DNA from: Flavobacteriaceae bacterium UJ101
GTDB lineage: Bacteria; Bacteroidota; Bacteroidia; Flavobacteriales; UJ101
Assembly: GCA_001880285.1 (NCBI GenBank)
Contig: CP016269.1
Location: 2,056,501 to 2,120,500 of the forward strand
DNA: 64,000 nt
Direction: 5' to 3'
Position 1 is the stretch's first letter. Each line of letters opens with the position of its first letter. Of this stretch, positions 36,696-45,992 are shown piece by piece. The notes under the pieces are model-generated. The model was not told the DNA's origin, did not search any database, and saw only the letters and a list, made by a program, of their open reading frames with translations. A program made the position numbers and the translations under genes.

Positions 36696-38624
36696 TTGAA
36701 AAAAATATACTGTATACTATTCCTTCTGAATATTTTTTTTATGTACTCTAATGATAAAGGTTGCCCTAAAACATTACTAGAGTATGATAAACTAATGAAG
36801 CCTGTTCGAGAAGATGTTCATAAATACTGGGATCGATTATATCTTAATAAAAATAAAGTAATTAAAAGAGCTCCAAAATGTCTTCAAAATGATTTAGGGC
36901 TGAATATGTATGTAGATGGATGTTCTATACTTTTTGGCCCAGATATTGACCTTTATACATTTGAAGAGCTAAAAAAAGAGTTAGATCAAAAATATAGTGT
37001 ATTAAAAACAAATCCTAAAACTCCATGGGATGAGATAATCTATGATTATACTTTATTTGTTTTAGCTTACTATTTATCAGAATGTCAAAATGGATGTATT
37101 GTAAAGATGATTGATTTTCAGGAGAAGATAGAAGGAGCAAATGCTTTTTTTGTACCTGAGATTTGGTCTTTGTTGGCTGCTTCATATACAGGAAGAATGC
37201 AGAATGATAAATCACTTGAAGTTTTAAATCAATTAGAAAAAATAGCTGATGACGAACTTAATTTACATATGTTACATTTAAACAGAATGTTTTCTTATGA
37301 TGAAGCTTTACAAGAAAAAAGTGAACTTTATGATGAAAATATTTTAAAAAAAGAGATGTTCAATAGTTATGAAAAATTATATGCTTTAGAAGATTTTAAT
37401 CAGAACTATGGAATATCAAAAATTGGTTTAATGCAAGCAGACCAGTTGATGGCAATAAAATATCTAGAATGGAATATGTTGGATGAAGCTGATATTGTAA
37501 TAGAACGGTTAAAAAAACATATTGATAAAAAAAATGAAGGTTTTTATATACGCTATTTTTATTTTAAAGTAAAAGCAGTTAGTGAGGGAAAAAAGAAACA
37601 CTTTATAGAATCTGAGAAATTTTTTAAAAAAGCACTTCAATTATGTGTTAATATAAAAGATTCTTCGATGGTGTATGATTATTATGCAAAGATGCTTTAT
37701 GATAAAGGAGATTATAAGAATGCATATAATATAGACATTATAAGAGAACAATTTGAAGATCAAATTTATGAAAATGATAAAGTGAATGCCATTCAAATGG
37801 CTATTGAAAAATATGAAACAACTGAAAAAGAAAAGAAAATAAAGTTGTTAGGAGAAATGAATCAAACAAAAGATGAGAGTATCAAACAAAAAAATATAAC
37901 ACTAGTATTTGGTGGTATCACTTTTCTTTTAACAGGATTCTTAGTCTATTTTTTAATAAAACAAAATAAATTAACCTCAGAAATAAAAACAGTTCGATTA
38001 GAACAGCGATTATTGCGAACACAAATGAATCCTCATTTTATGTTTAACACTTTAGCAACTATTGATGGTTTAATGCTGGATAATAGAATTGAGGAGGCTT
38101 CAGATGGTATTGCACAGTTTGCTGAGCTAATGAGGACGATTTTGGAAAACTCAAGAGAAGATTTTGTATCCTTGAATAATGAATTGAAAGTGATTCATTC
38201 TTATGTTGAATTGCAACAATTACGTTTTAATGATCGTTTTACCTTTGAAGTCCAATTATTGAATGTTGAGAGTAATATGTTAGATCAATTTTTGATACCT
38301 CCGATGTTAATTCAACCTTTTATAGAGAATGCAATTAATCATGGGTTTAAAAAAGAAGATAAAAATTATAGATTAGTATTAAAGGTTCTGAAAAAAGAAA
38401 ATCAGTTAAAAGTTTTTATAGAAGATAATGGAGAAGGATTTTTAGAAGATAAAAATAAACTGAATAATAGAAGGTCGTACTCTATTCAAATAACAAAAGA
38501 AAGATTAGAATTATTAACAAAGTCAACAAAACGAAAGTCAGATTTAATAATTAACGAAAATGTAGATGAGAATATAAGTGTTCAAGTAATCTTAGAAATA
38601 CCTTTAAAAAATACAATAACGTGA
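36696..38624 (+). CDS. sensor histidine kinase of the LytS/His_kinase (PF06580) type, TTG start
   Basis: 642 residues. TTG at 36696 gives a clean signal peptide (MKKIYCILFLLNIFFMYS). The periplasmic part (about 20-395) is helical and probably TPR-like (LIEDSxx/FKKALQLCVN, YYAKMLYDKGDYKNAYNI). One transmembrane helix lies at about 400-420. The kinase part has the phosphoacceptor in QMNPHFMFNTL (H447) and the ATPase region PPMLIQPFIENAINHGFKK and DNGEGF. This domain order is the standard Bacteroidota LytS-like kinase paired with a LytTR regulator. Its last four bases overlap the regulator's GTG start. Confidence 0.93.
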   Translation: MKKIYCILFLLNIFFMYSNDKGCPKTLLEYDKLMKPVREDVHKYWDRLYLNKNKVIKRAPKCLQNDLGLNMYVDGCSILFGPDIDLYTFEELKKELDQKYSVLKTNPKTPWDEIIYDYTLFVLAYYLSECQNGCIVKMIDFQEKIEGANAFFVPEIWSLLAASYTGRMQNDKSLEVLNQLEKIADDELNLHMLHLNRMFSYDEALQEKSELYDENILKKEMFNSYEKLYALEDFNQNYGISKIGLMQADQLMAIKYLEWNMLDEADIVIERLKKHIDKKNEGFYIRYFYFKVKAVSEGKKKHFIESEKFFKKALQLCVNIKDSSMVYDYYAKMLYDKGDYKNAYNIDIIREQFEDQIYENDKVNAIQMAIEKYETTEKEKKIKLLGEMNQTKDESIKQKNITLVFGGITFLLTGFLVYFLIKQNKLTSEIKTVRLEQRLLRTQMNPHFMFNTLATIDGLMLDNRIEEASDGIAQFAELMRTILENSREDFVSLNNELKVIHSYVELQQLRFNDRFTFEVQLLNVESNMLDQFLIPPMLIQPFIENAINHGFKKEDKNYRLVLKVLKKENQLKVFIEDNGEGFLEDKNKLNNRRSYSIQITKERLELLTKSTKRKSDLIINENVDENISVQVILEIPLKNTIT

Positions 38625-39361
38625 AATTAAAAACTTTAATAATTGAAGATGAGGCTATTTTACGAAAAAGTTTAATACAAAAACTAAATAGTTTTTGTGC
38701 AGATAAAGTTGAAATAGTTCATGAAGTAGGAAATGTTCATGATGCAGTATTGTATCTTAATTCACATGAAGTTGATTTAGCTCTCATGGATATTCGCCTA
38801 TCAGATGGGGTAAGTTTTGATATTTTTCAACAATTAAGAGAAATAAATTTTAAAATTATATTTATCACAGCTTACGACGAATTTGCTATTAGAGCGATCA
38901 AATTGGGGGCACTTGATTATCTTTTAAAGCCAATTAAAGTTTCTGAATTAAAAGAAAGTATAACGAGAGTCTATCAAAATCAATTAGAAACTAATTTAAC
39001 AGAAAAACAGTTAAATTATTTGAGAGGAGAAAATAAATCAGATTATATTGTAATAAAATCTTCTTCAGAATATCAACTAGTTCGATTTCAAGATGTTTTG
39101 TATGCTAATTCGGAAAAAGGGTATACTACTTTTTATCTTAAAGATGGTTCAAAAACGATTTCTTCTACTAATTTAGGTGAATATGAAAAATTATTACCAG
39201 AAGCTCTTTTTATTCGAACACATCAATCCTATATTGTTAATAAAGATTTTATTTGTAAGTATTTAAAAGAAGGAGTTTTAGTTTTAAAAAATGATAAGCA
39301 AATACCAGTTTCGTTTAGAAAAAGAGAAGAGGTGTTAAAACGAATTTTTAAAGAAACATAA
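38621..39361 (+). CDS. LytTR-family response regulator
   Basis: 246 residues. Receiver domain (1-115) with phosphoacceptor Asp in DLALMDIRLSD (D57), Thr/Lys conserved sites in IIFITAYDEF and DYLLKPIK, and a LytTR DNA-binding domain (about 140-246) with FIRTHQSYIVNK. The GTG start overlaps the kinase stop by four bases (GTGA), so the pair is translationally coupled. Its target operator is not visible. A bidirectional terminator follows 145 bp later, after the kinase/regulator unit. Confidence 0.95.
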   Translation: MKLKTLIIEDEAILRKSLIQKLNSFCADKVEIVHEVGNVHDAVLYLNSHEVDLALMDIRLSDGVSFDIFQQLREINFKIIFITAYDEFAIRAIKLGALDYLLKPIKVSELKESITRVYQNQLETNLTEKQLNYLRGENKSDYIVIKSSSEYQLVRFQDVLYANSEKGYTTFYLKDGSKTISSTNLGEYEKLLPEALFIRTHQSYIVNKDFICKYLKEGVLVLKNDKQIPVSFRKREEVLKRIFKET

Positions 39362-39456
39362 CGAATTTTAAAAAAAGACCAACAGATATTCATTAATGAT
39401 AAATAATAAAAGATGGGTTTTTATATTTACAGTCCCTAGGGAGAAAATCTATTCTA

Positions 39457-39478
39457 AATTGAATTATCAAATTCAATT
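39457..39478. repeat. AT-rich inverted repeat downstream of the regulator
   Basis: AATTGAATT / AATTCAATT with a 3-4-nt spacer. It lies in the 204-bp gap between the response regulator and ffh, alongside a CCCTAGGG octamer at about 39435. No coding or RNA gene is evident in this gap. Confidence 0.5.
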
Positions 39479-39506
39479 AATTAATCTAATTTACATTTTT
39501 AAGGCA

Positions 39507-39550
39507 AACCCTATTTTCAAAGGGAAATGAAAATAGGGTTATTATTTTTT
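39507..39550. terminator. bidirectional terminator between the LytTR regulator and ffh
   Basis: AACCCTATTTTC / GAAAATAGGGTT perfect 12-bp stem, 10-nt loop, with a T run on the + side. Confidence 0.85.
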
Positions 39551-39565
39551 AAAAATATTGTATGT

Positions 39566-40918
39566 TTAGTTTAATCCTCCACCCAAATTAGGGTTTCCTT
39601 TTGACATCTGTTTCATCATTTGTTTTCCAGCACCACTTTGCATAAATTTCATCATTTTACCCATATCAGCAAATTGTTTGATTAAGCGATTTACTTCTTG
39701 AATAGAAGTACCAGAACCTTTAGCAATTCGTTTTCGTCTACTCGAATTAATAATTTTAGGATTTTCACGTTCTTTAGGCGTCATGGAATAAATAATGGCT
39801 TCGACTCCTTTGAATGCATCATCATCAATGTCTACATCTTTTAAAGCTTTTCCAGCTCCAGGGATCATCCCCATTAAATCTTTCATGCTACCCATTTTTT
39901 TGATTTGTTTGATTTGCTTTAAGAAATCATTAAAATCAAATTTATTTTTAGCAATTTTTTTATGAAGCTTTCGTGCCTCTTCTTCATCAAATTGTTCTTG
40001 AGCACGTTCTACTAATGATACTACATCTCCCATTCCTAAAATACGGTCAGCCATACGTTCAGGATAGAATACATCCAAAGCTTCCATTTTTTCTCCTGTA
40101 GAAATGAATTTAATTGGCTTTTGAACCACTGAACGGATCGTTAAGGCAGCTCCACCACGTGTATCACCATCTAATTTGGTTAAAACAACTCCATCAAAGT
40201 TTAAGGTGTCGTGAAAAGCTTTTGCTGTATTTACCGCATCTTGTCCTGTCATAGAATCTACAACAAAGAGTGTTTCAGTAGGATGAATAGTTTGATGAAT
40301 AGTGGAAATTTCATTCATCATTTCTTCATCTACTGCTAAACGACCTGCTGTATCAATGATGATAACATTTTTCCCATTTTGTTTAGCGTAATTAATGGCG
40401 TTTTGAGAAATTTCAACAGGATTTTTATTTTCGGGTTCTTTATAAATAGGTACACCTACTTGTTCTGAAAGAACGGTTAATTGATCAATTGCGGCAGGAC
40501 GATAAACATCACAAGCAGTTAAAAGGACATTTTTATGTTTTTTGTTTTTTAAATATTGAGCTAATTTTCCTGAAAATGTAGTTTTACCTGATCCTTGAAG
40601 TCCTGCTATTAAAATAACAGTAGGCTCGTCTGATAGATTTAATCCTACATTTTCACCTCCCATTAATTGGGCCAGTTGGTCATGAACAATTTTAGTCATT
40701 AACTGTCCTGGGTTAATGGTAGTCAATACATTCTGACCTAATGCTTCCTTTTTAACTGTATCAGTAAAGTCTTTAGCAACTTTATAGCTAACATCAGCAT
40801 CTAATAATGCACGACGAATTTCTTTAACAGTAGAAGCAACATTAATTTCGGTTATTTGTCCTTGTCCTTTTAGTGTATGAAAAGCTTTGTCTAATTTATC
40901 TTGCAGATTTTGAAACAT
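39566..40918 (-). CDS. ffh: signal recognition particle protein Ffh
   Basis: SRP GTPase that binds 4.5S RNA and signal sequences for co-translational targeting. 450 residues from MFQNLQDKLDKAF; the open frame extends 38 codons further upstream but that part is non-coding and contains the promoter. NG domain: G1 loop GLQGSGKTT (106-114), DTAGR, and TKLDGDTRGGAAL. The methionine-rich M domain follows (IKKMGSMKDLMGMIPG, SSRRKRIAKGSGTSIQEVNRLIKQF, MMKFMQSGAGKQMMKQM). A consensus promoter lies upstream (40940-40968). Confidence 0.97.
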   Translation of the reverse strand: MFQNLQDKLDKAFHTLKGQGQITEINVASTVKEIRRALLDADVSYKVAKDFTDTVKKEALGQNVLTTINPGQLMTKIVHDQLAQLMGGENVGLNLSDEPTVILIAGLQGSGKTTFSGKLAQYLKNKKHKNVLLTACDVYRPAAIDQLTVLSEQVGVPIYKEPENKNPVEISQNAINYAKQNGKNVIIIDTAGRLAVDEEMMNEISTIHQTIHPTETLFVVDSMTGQDAVNTAKAFHDTLNFDGVVLTKLDGDTRGGAALTIRSVVQKPIKFISTGEKMEALDVFYPERMADRILGMGDVVSLVERAQEQFDEEEARKLHKKIAKNKFDFNDFLKQIKQIKKMGSMKDLMGMIPGAGKALKDVDIDDDAFKGVEAIIYSMTPKERENPKIINSSRRKRIAKGSGTSIQEVNRLIKQFADMGKMMKFMQSGAGKQMMKQMSKGNPNLGGGLN

Positions 40919-40939
40919 ATTAATTTCTTTATGAATTGC

Positions 40940-40968
40940 AAATTTAAGAATTATATTGATATTCCAAT
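40940..40968 (-). promoter_or_regulatory. complete flavobacterial promoter of ffh
   Basis: On the minus strand TTG (40966-40968) and TAAATTTG (40940-40947) are separated by 18 bp, matching the consensus, and the ffh ATG lies 21 bp beyond. This supports the short Ffh start. Confidence 0.65.
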
Positions 40969-41047
40969 ATGGAGGATTATGGAATTTGATGAAGACAACA
41001 TGATAAGTTATAAAAAAGATGGTATCTTTCACTAAATTTTAAAAGAA

Positions 41048-41902
41048 ATGAAAATTATAAAGAATCATATAATAAATGGATCAGCTGAGAAACCAATATT
41101 GTTAGATGCTTTTTACAAAGAAAATCGAACAAAAAAGCCTATTGTAATTTTTGCTCATGGCTTTAAAGGTTTTAAAGATTGGGGTACTTTTAATCAGATG
41201 GCAGCGTTTTTTGCAGAGAAAGAAGTTGTTTTTGTGAAATTTAATTTTTCTTTTAATGGAGGAACTATTGAGCAACCTATTGATTTTCCTGATTTAGAAG
41301 CTTTTTCGTTGAATACCTATACAAAAGAATTAGACGATTTAGGTTTGGTGGTTGATTTTGTAGAAAAAGACACTACCATTCCAGATGAAGAGAAAGATAT
41401 TGATACTGTATTTTTGATAGGGCATAGTAGAGGAGGAGGTATTACGGTACTTAGAGCAAGTGAAGATAAGAGAATTAAAAAAGTAGTGGCTTTAGCAAGT
41501 GTTTCAGATTATGCTTCACGTTTCCCAAAAGAAAATGACCCTCAATTAAAAGCATGGAAAGAAAATAAGATAGTTTATATCGAAAATTCAAGGACGCATC
41601 AACAAATGCCACTAGATTATTCTTTTTATGAAGACTTTAAGAAAAATGAACCACGTTTAACCATTAAAACAGCTTGTGAGAATCTTAAGATTCCTTTTTT
41701 GATAGTTCATGGAGATGAAGATCCTACAGTAAATGTACAAGAAGCTAAAAATTTGCATGATTGGGCAACAGAAAGTGAATTGATGATTATTGAAGGAGCA
41801 GACCATGTTTTTAATGTAAATCACCCATGGGAGCGAAAAGGTTTCTCGAAAGAATTAGATGTAGCTTTAGAAGAAATAGTAAATTTTTTTGATAAAATAT
41901 AA
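41048..41902 (+). CDS. alpha/beta hydrolase (dienelactone hydrolase/prolyl-oligopeptidase-like)
   Basis: 284 residues. Oxyanion-hole region IVIFAHGFKGFKDWG (32-46), nucleophile elbow LIGHSRGGG (S127), acid in HGDEDPTVNV (about 223) and the histidine in GADHVFN (about H253) form a complete triad. No signal peptide, so it is cytoplasmic. Substrate unknown. It stands divergently to ffh. Confidence 0.87.
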   Translation: MKIIKNHIINGSAEKPILLDAFYKENRTKKPIVIFAHGFKGFKDWGTFNQMAAFFAEKEVVFVKFNFSFNGGTIEQPIDFPDLEAFSLNTYTKELDDLGLVVDFVEKDTTIPDEEKDIDTVFLIGHSRGGGITVLRASEDKRIKKVVALASVSDYASRFPKENDPQLKAWKENKIVYIENSRTHQQMPLDYSFYEDFKKNEPRLTIKTACENLKIPFLIVHGDEDPTVNVQEAKNLHDWATESELMIIEGADHVFNVNHPWERKGFSKELDVALEEIVNFFDKI

Positions 41903-41957
41903 ATGATAGAAATCATTTTTATGGTATAATAATTGTTATTAATTTCGAAAACAAATT

Positions 41958-42491
41958 ATGATGAAAAAAATAATAGGAATAGTATTAGGAGTAATGTTTA
42001 CTGTAATTAGTTGTAGTGGACCTAAAGTGATGTATGATTATGATCGTTCGGCAAATTTTTCTGAATATAAAACGTATAACTTTCATCCAAATATGAATTT
42101 AAGTACAATTTCAGAATTAGACGGAAAACGTATTTTAAATGCTATTGAAAGTCAGATGAATGCAAAAGGATTTCGTTTATCAGATGCTCCAGATTTATAT
42201 GTAGATGTGGCACCCTCATCAAGAACACGTAAAAAACAGGCAGGTAGCCTTGGTATCGGGTTAGGTAATTGGGGTAGAAATTTTGGAGTAAATATTGGTA
42301 CATCTGTTCCTATTACAACAAAAGTAGAAGATAGTAGTTTGGTTTTAGAAATGATTGATGCTAATTCAAATCAAATGATTTGGCAAGGTGTTTTTGAAGA
42401 TACAGCGAGTGCATCGAGTAGTCCAGCTGAGAAAGAAGGAATGGTTAACAAATCAGTAAGTGAGTTGTTAGTCAATTTTCCTCCAAAATAA
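41958..42491 (+). CDS. DUF4136 lipoprotein
   Basis: 177 residues. The lipoprotein signal ends in FTVISCSGPK (C20), followed by the DUF4136 domain: VMYDYDRSANFSEYKTYNF at the N-terminus and LVLEMIDANSNQMIWQGVFEDTA in the middle, ending in VSELLVNFPPK. Function unknown; probably anchored in the outer membrane. A glycine-rich segment (LGIGLGNWGRNFGVNIGT) lies in the middle. The next gene begins 8 bp after its stop, but the products are unrelated. Confidence 0.9.
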   Translation: MMKKIIGIVLGVMFTVISCSGPKVMYDYDRSANFSEYKTYNFHPNMNLSTISELDGKRILNAIESQMNAKGFRLSDAPDLYVDVAPSSRTRKKQAGSLGIGLGNWGRNFGVNIGTSVPITTKVEDSSLVLEMIDANSNQMIWQGVFEDTASASSSPAEKEGMVNKSVSELLVNFPPK

Positions 42492-42499
42492 ATATATTA

Positions 42500-43120
42500 A
42501 TGAGTAGAAAAAATACACAAATGATCATATTAGCTATGTTTTCATTATATGGAATCATAGCTATATTAATTTCATTCCCTTTTTCACCATTTTTAAATGC
42601 ATCTGTGCCTTTAAGAGGTCTTTTTCCACCTAATTATAGAATGTTTGTGAAACCAGCAAAAGTTTATTCGACACTTGAGTTTGTGTATTTCAATGAGGGA
42701 AAAAATGATAGTGTTAAGATTCCTTATTCAGAAGATCTTCAGCAAAAAATGAAAGATGATTTTCCTTTTAACGCCAATTCTTACTACTACTATAGGGCAC
42801 TTTTGTTTTCCTCTCATAAGTTAGATTATTTCAACAATATGGATCAATATATAAAAAATCATCCTGAAGTAGAATTGAATACTAGAAAACAAGTGGCGTA
42901 TAAAGAAGAAGGAAAGCGAATGCCTTATTATAAGAAAGGACTTTATAATCTTGCTGGAAAAATACAGAAAGAGAATGAGTCGTTAGAAAAATATCATAAT
43001 GTTATAATAAGGTTAAAAGCCCATAATATACTCCCAAAATACGATAGTGTATATTATAAAAGAAACGAATATGTTTATTCATTACCTAATATTAGAACTG
43101 TTATAGAATTAGAAAAATGA
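42500..43120 (+). CDS. single-pass membrane protein of an SdpA-like/HTTM-partner type
   Basis: 206 residues. One N-terminal helix (about 8-28, MIILAMFSLYGIIAILISFPF) followed by an extracytoplasmic region with RGLFPPNYRMFVKP and a Tyr-rich segment (NANSYYYYRALLF). The 4-nt overlap with the HTTM gene (ATGA) and the topology match SdpA-like partners of SdpB/HTTM membrane proteins, but no diagnostic motif is strong enough to name the family. A pore or modification role is inferred from the neighbour only. Confidence 0.45.
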   Translation: MSRKNTQMIILAMFSLYGIIAILISFPFSPFLNASVPLRGLFPPNYRMFVKPAKVYSTLEFVYFNEGKNDSVKIPYSEDLQQKMKDDFPFNANSYYYYRALLFSSHKLDYFNNMDQYIKNHPEVELNTRKQVAYKEEGKRMPYYKKGLYNLAGKIQKENESLEKYHNVIIRLKAHNILPKYDSVYYKRNEYVYSLPNIRTVIELEK

Positions 43121-43992
43121 TTCAATTAGATTCCATATTGTCGTTTTTGAATAAAGAAAATTATTATGCTAAAGTTTCTGCATTATTTAGAGTATCGATT
43201 TGCTTAGTTTTAATAATAGACTTTTTATTCCATATAGAATCTGTAAAAGATTTTTATTCATTAGACACTTGGTTTATTTCGGTGAACCAAACACCATTTT
43301 TGAATTATGTTAGAGAATATATTGGTGTGTTCTTTTTTATATATTTTGTTTTGTTGATATTCTATCTTTTAGGAATAGGTAGAAATGTCACAGCTTTGGC
43401 TTTCTTAATAGTAGTGATTTTAAAACAAAATATTACACCAGAAGTTATTAATTGGATTGATCATATTTTAAGAATAACACTTTTTTTAATGATTTTTGTG
43501 AATTCGTATTCATACTTGAGTGTTATTAAGTATGAGAAACCTATTTTTGATATTGATCAATCAACCAGTAATTTAATATCTAATTTGGGTGTTTATCTTA
43601 TAATAGGTCATATTTTTTTAATTTATACAGATAATGGAATTGCTAAATTATTTGAAAGAGATTGGCAAAATGGACAAGCTTTTTATTTCTCAGTAAAACA
43701 TGTATGGGTTGAAGGGACAAGTTTAAATAATCCATTGGCAGATAATATTTATGTATCAGCTATAGCTACTTATGGCACTTTGTTAAGTCAAGTTCTTTTT
43801 GTGCCATTAGTGTTATTTAAACCAACAAAAAATTTTATTATATACATTACAATTTTATTTCATGCAATTTTAGCCGTGTGTTTTTATATATATAAATTTC
43901 AGGCTGTTATGATATTATTACACTTGTTTTTATATACAGATAAAGAAATGCTACGAGCAAAATTTTTATCCAAATATTGGAAAACTAGTTGA
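43117..43992 (+). CDS. HTTM/SdpB-like multi-pass membrane protein
   Basis: 291 residues with six to eight helices. VSALFRVSICLVLIIDFLF at the start, a periplasmic loop with DFYSLDTWFIS, and LGVYLIIGHIFLIYTDNGIAKLFERDW resemble the HTTM (vitamin K-dependent gamma-carboxylase-like) membrane domain, to which SdpB belongs. In Bacillus, SdpA/SdpB mature the SdpC toxin; no SdpC-like gene is visible here. The gene is coupled to the preceding one. The classification is from pattern only and should be treated as tentative. Confidence 0.5.
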   Translation: MIQLDSILSFLNKENYYAKVSALFRVSICLVLIIDFLFHIESVKDFYSLDTWFISVNQTPFLNYVREYIGVFFFIYFVLLIFYLLGIGRNVTALAFLIVVILKQNITPEVINWIDHILRITLFLMIFVNSYSYLSVIKYEKPIFDIDQSTSNLISNLGVYLIIGHIFLIYTDNGIAKLFERDWQNGQAFYFSVKHVWVEGTSLNNPLADNIYVSAIATYGTLLSQVLFVPLVLFKPTKNFIIYITILFHAILAVCFYIYKFQAVMILLHLFLYTDKEMLRAKFLSKYWKTS

Positions 43993-44578
43993 AATAATCA
44001 GATTTGTATTGAATTCCTAAAATAGCTTTTTTTATAACTTCATTGATAATTAAATACGTAATAACAGATCCTATTGCAATAATAATAGCTTGAAATGAAG
44101 CTTTCTTGAAATCAAAATTAGATAGATTTGAAGTAATTATTAATTGATTAAAAGCACTTGCTATACGAGTCCTTTCGTTATAACATATTAATAATAAGAC
44201 TAATAAATAAAAGACTACATTAACGAGTGCTTGAAGTATTCCTGGAAGACCATAAAAATAATCAATTAAAAGAATATTGAGGAGTATAGGAAATAAAATA
44301 ACAACACCGATTAATTTAGTTTTATTAAAAAGTAATAAAAATCCTCCCAATATCTGTAAGCATCCAATGATAGCAGTAAGCGTATCTGAATAACTGAAAA
44401 ATACCCACATTAAGTCAAAACCTGATATTTCATTAAGTGTCTTGTCATAAAGTTGTTTCCCATAGGCAAATTGATGTCCACCAAATTTTACATAGCCATA
44501 TTTAAACATGTAAATAGCAGTGAAAAAACGCCAAACTAATTCAAGTGTTTTAAGGGAAAAAACAGATAGAGTATTCAT
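43985..44578 (-). CDS. DoxX-like membrane protein
   Basis: 197 residues with four or five helices. AIYMFKYGYVKFGGHQFAYG and the segment MWVFFSYSDTLTAIIGCLQILGGFLLLFNKTKLIGVVIL (45-85 region) match the DoxX-like family as found in Bacteroidota. Function unknown. It is convergent with, and overlaps by 8 nt, the 3' end of the HTTM gene, and diverges from clpX with 91 bp between start codons. Confidence 0.75.
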   Translation of the reverse strand: MNTLSVFSLKTLELVWRFFTAIYMFKYGYVKFGGHQFAYGKQLYDKTLNEISGFDLMWVFFSYSDTLTAIIGCLQILGGFLLLFNKTKLIGVVILFPILLNILLIDYFYGLPGILQALVNVVFYLLVLLLICYNERTRIASAFNQLIITSNLSNFDFKKASFQAIIIAIGSVITYLIINEVIKKAILGIQYKSDYFN

Positions 44579-44646
44579 AATGATTGTTTTAGTGACGAAG
44601 ATAGTAATTATTTAATGTATATAGTCATGATTAATCTTAGCTTTTA

Positions 44647-44654
44647 TATCTTTG
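44647..44654 (+). promoter_or_regulatory. TAnnTTTG promoter element of clpX
   Basis: TATCTTTG, a perfect -7 match, 15 bp before the clpX ATG, so the leader would be only a few nucleotides. No -33 TTG is visible. Confidence 0.6.
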
Positions 44655-44669
44655 CAAAAATTTTAATTA

Positions 44670-45890
44670 ATGTCAGAACAAAATAAATGTTCTTTTTGTG
44701 GTAAGAACGAAAATGAAGTTAGTATATTGATCGCGGGATTGGATGGACATATATGTAATAATTGTGCTGAACAAGCAAATGGAATTGTAACACAAGAGTT
44801 ATCTCATAAATCCCAAGAACAATTGGAAGAAGAACTTGTTTTACATTCACCAAAAGCAATTAAAGAGTTTTTAGATCAGTATGTTATTGGTCAAGATGAA
44901 GCTAAAAAAACATTGTCAGTAGCAGTATATAATCATTATAAAAGAATTTTAAATCAAAGAGAAGAGGGAGAGGATGATGTTGAAATTCAAAAATCGAATG
45001 TAATTATTGCAGGAGAGACTGGTACGGGAAAAACATTGTTAGCTAAGACAATTGCTAGATTATTAAATGTCCCTTTTACGATTGTTGATGCAACCGTTTT
45101 GACACAAGCAGGCTATGTAGGTGAAGATGTAGAAAGTATTTTGTCTCGTTTGCTTCAAGATGCAGATTATAATGTGGATAGAGCTGAAAGAGGTATTATT
45201 TTTATTGATGAGATAGATAAGATAGCACGAAAAGGAGATAATCCATCCATTACACGTGACGTAAGTGGAGAAGGAGTACAACAAGCTTTATTAAAAATAT
45301 TAGAAGGTTCAATTGTAAATGTCCCACCACAAGGAGGTAGAAAACATCCTGATCAAAAATATATTCAGGTAAACACAACGAATATATTATTTATAGCTGG
45401 AGGAGCTTTTGTAGGGATTAAAGATAAAATTAGTAGTCGTTTAAATACTTCTATAATAGGTTATAGTTTAGCAAGAAAAGAAAATATTGATAAAGATAAT
45501 TTATTGAAATATGTTAATGCTCAAGATTTAAGATCTTTTGGTTTAATTCCAGAGTTAATTGGACGTCTTCCAGTACTAACATATTTAAATCCTTTAGAAA
45601 AATCTGTATTACTGAAAATTTTAATCGAACCTAAAAATTCATTAATTAAACAGTACGTTAAACTATTTGCTTTAGACGACGTTGAATTAAAAATTGACGA
45701 CGAAGCATTAGAAACTATCGTTGATTATGCAATTGACCTAGGCTTAGGAGCTAGAGGACTACGTTCTTTATGTGAAGTGATATTCAGAGATTATATGTTT
45801 AATATAGAAGACTATAAAGGAGTGTTAAATATTTCTAAAAAGGAAATTGAAGAAAAAATGAAAGTTGTTGATTTAACGAGGTTTAATTAA
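44670..45890 (+). CDS. clpX: ATP-dependent Clp protease ATP-binding subunit ClpX
   Basis: AAA+ unfoldase feeding ClpP. 406 residues. N-terminal zinc-binding domain with C7, C10, C29, C32; Walker A GETGTGKT (115-122); pore loop GYVGEDVES; Walker [10 protein letters not shown]; the ClpX-specific [16 protein letters not shown] and GARGLRSL sensor-2 block. No clpP is adjacent, which is usual in Bacteroidota where it lies elsewhere. Confidence 0.98.
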   Translation: MSEQNKCSFCGKNENEVSILIAGLDGHICNNCAEQANGIVTQELSHKSQEQLEEELVLHSPKAIKEFLDQYVIGQDEAKKTLSVAVYNHYKRILNQREEGEDDVEIQKSNVIIAGETGTGKTLLAKTIARLLNVPFTIVDATVLTQAGYVGEDVESILSRLLQDADYNVDRAERGIIFIDEIDKIARKGDNPSITRDVSGEGVQQALLKILEGSIVNVPPQGGRKHPDQKYIQVNTTNILFIAGGAFVGIKDKISSRLNTSIIGYSLARKENIDKDNLLKYVNAQDLRSFGLIPELIGRLPVLTYLNPLEKSVLLKILIEPKNSLIKQYVKLFALDDVELKIDDEALETIVDYAIDLGLGARGLRSLCEVIFRDYMFNIEDYKGVLNISKKEIEEKMKVVDLTRFN

Positions 45891-45944
45891 CTGTAATAAG
45901 TTAAATAAAAATGTTAAATTTTTTTTTTAATTGTAAAATAATTT

Positions 45945-45952
45945 TACCTTTG
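45945..45952 (+). promoter_or_regulatory. TAnnTTTG promoter element of the T9SS cargo gene
   Basis: TACCTTTG, 40 bp before the ATG. A T-rich tract replaces the -33 TTG. Confidence 0.5.
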
Positions 45953-45992
45953 TAGCCAAGTTAGTGTGTAATAATGTAAAATTATTAATGGT

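Noticed and set aside
40919-41032. 38-codon N-terminal extension of ffh
   Set aside because: It contains the consensus promoter and has no similarity to Ffh; the start MFQNLQDKLDKAF is the family N-terminus.
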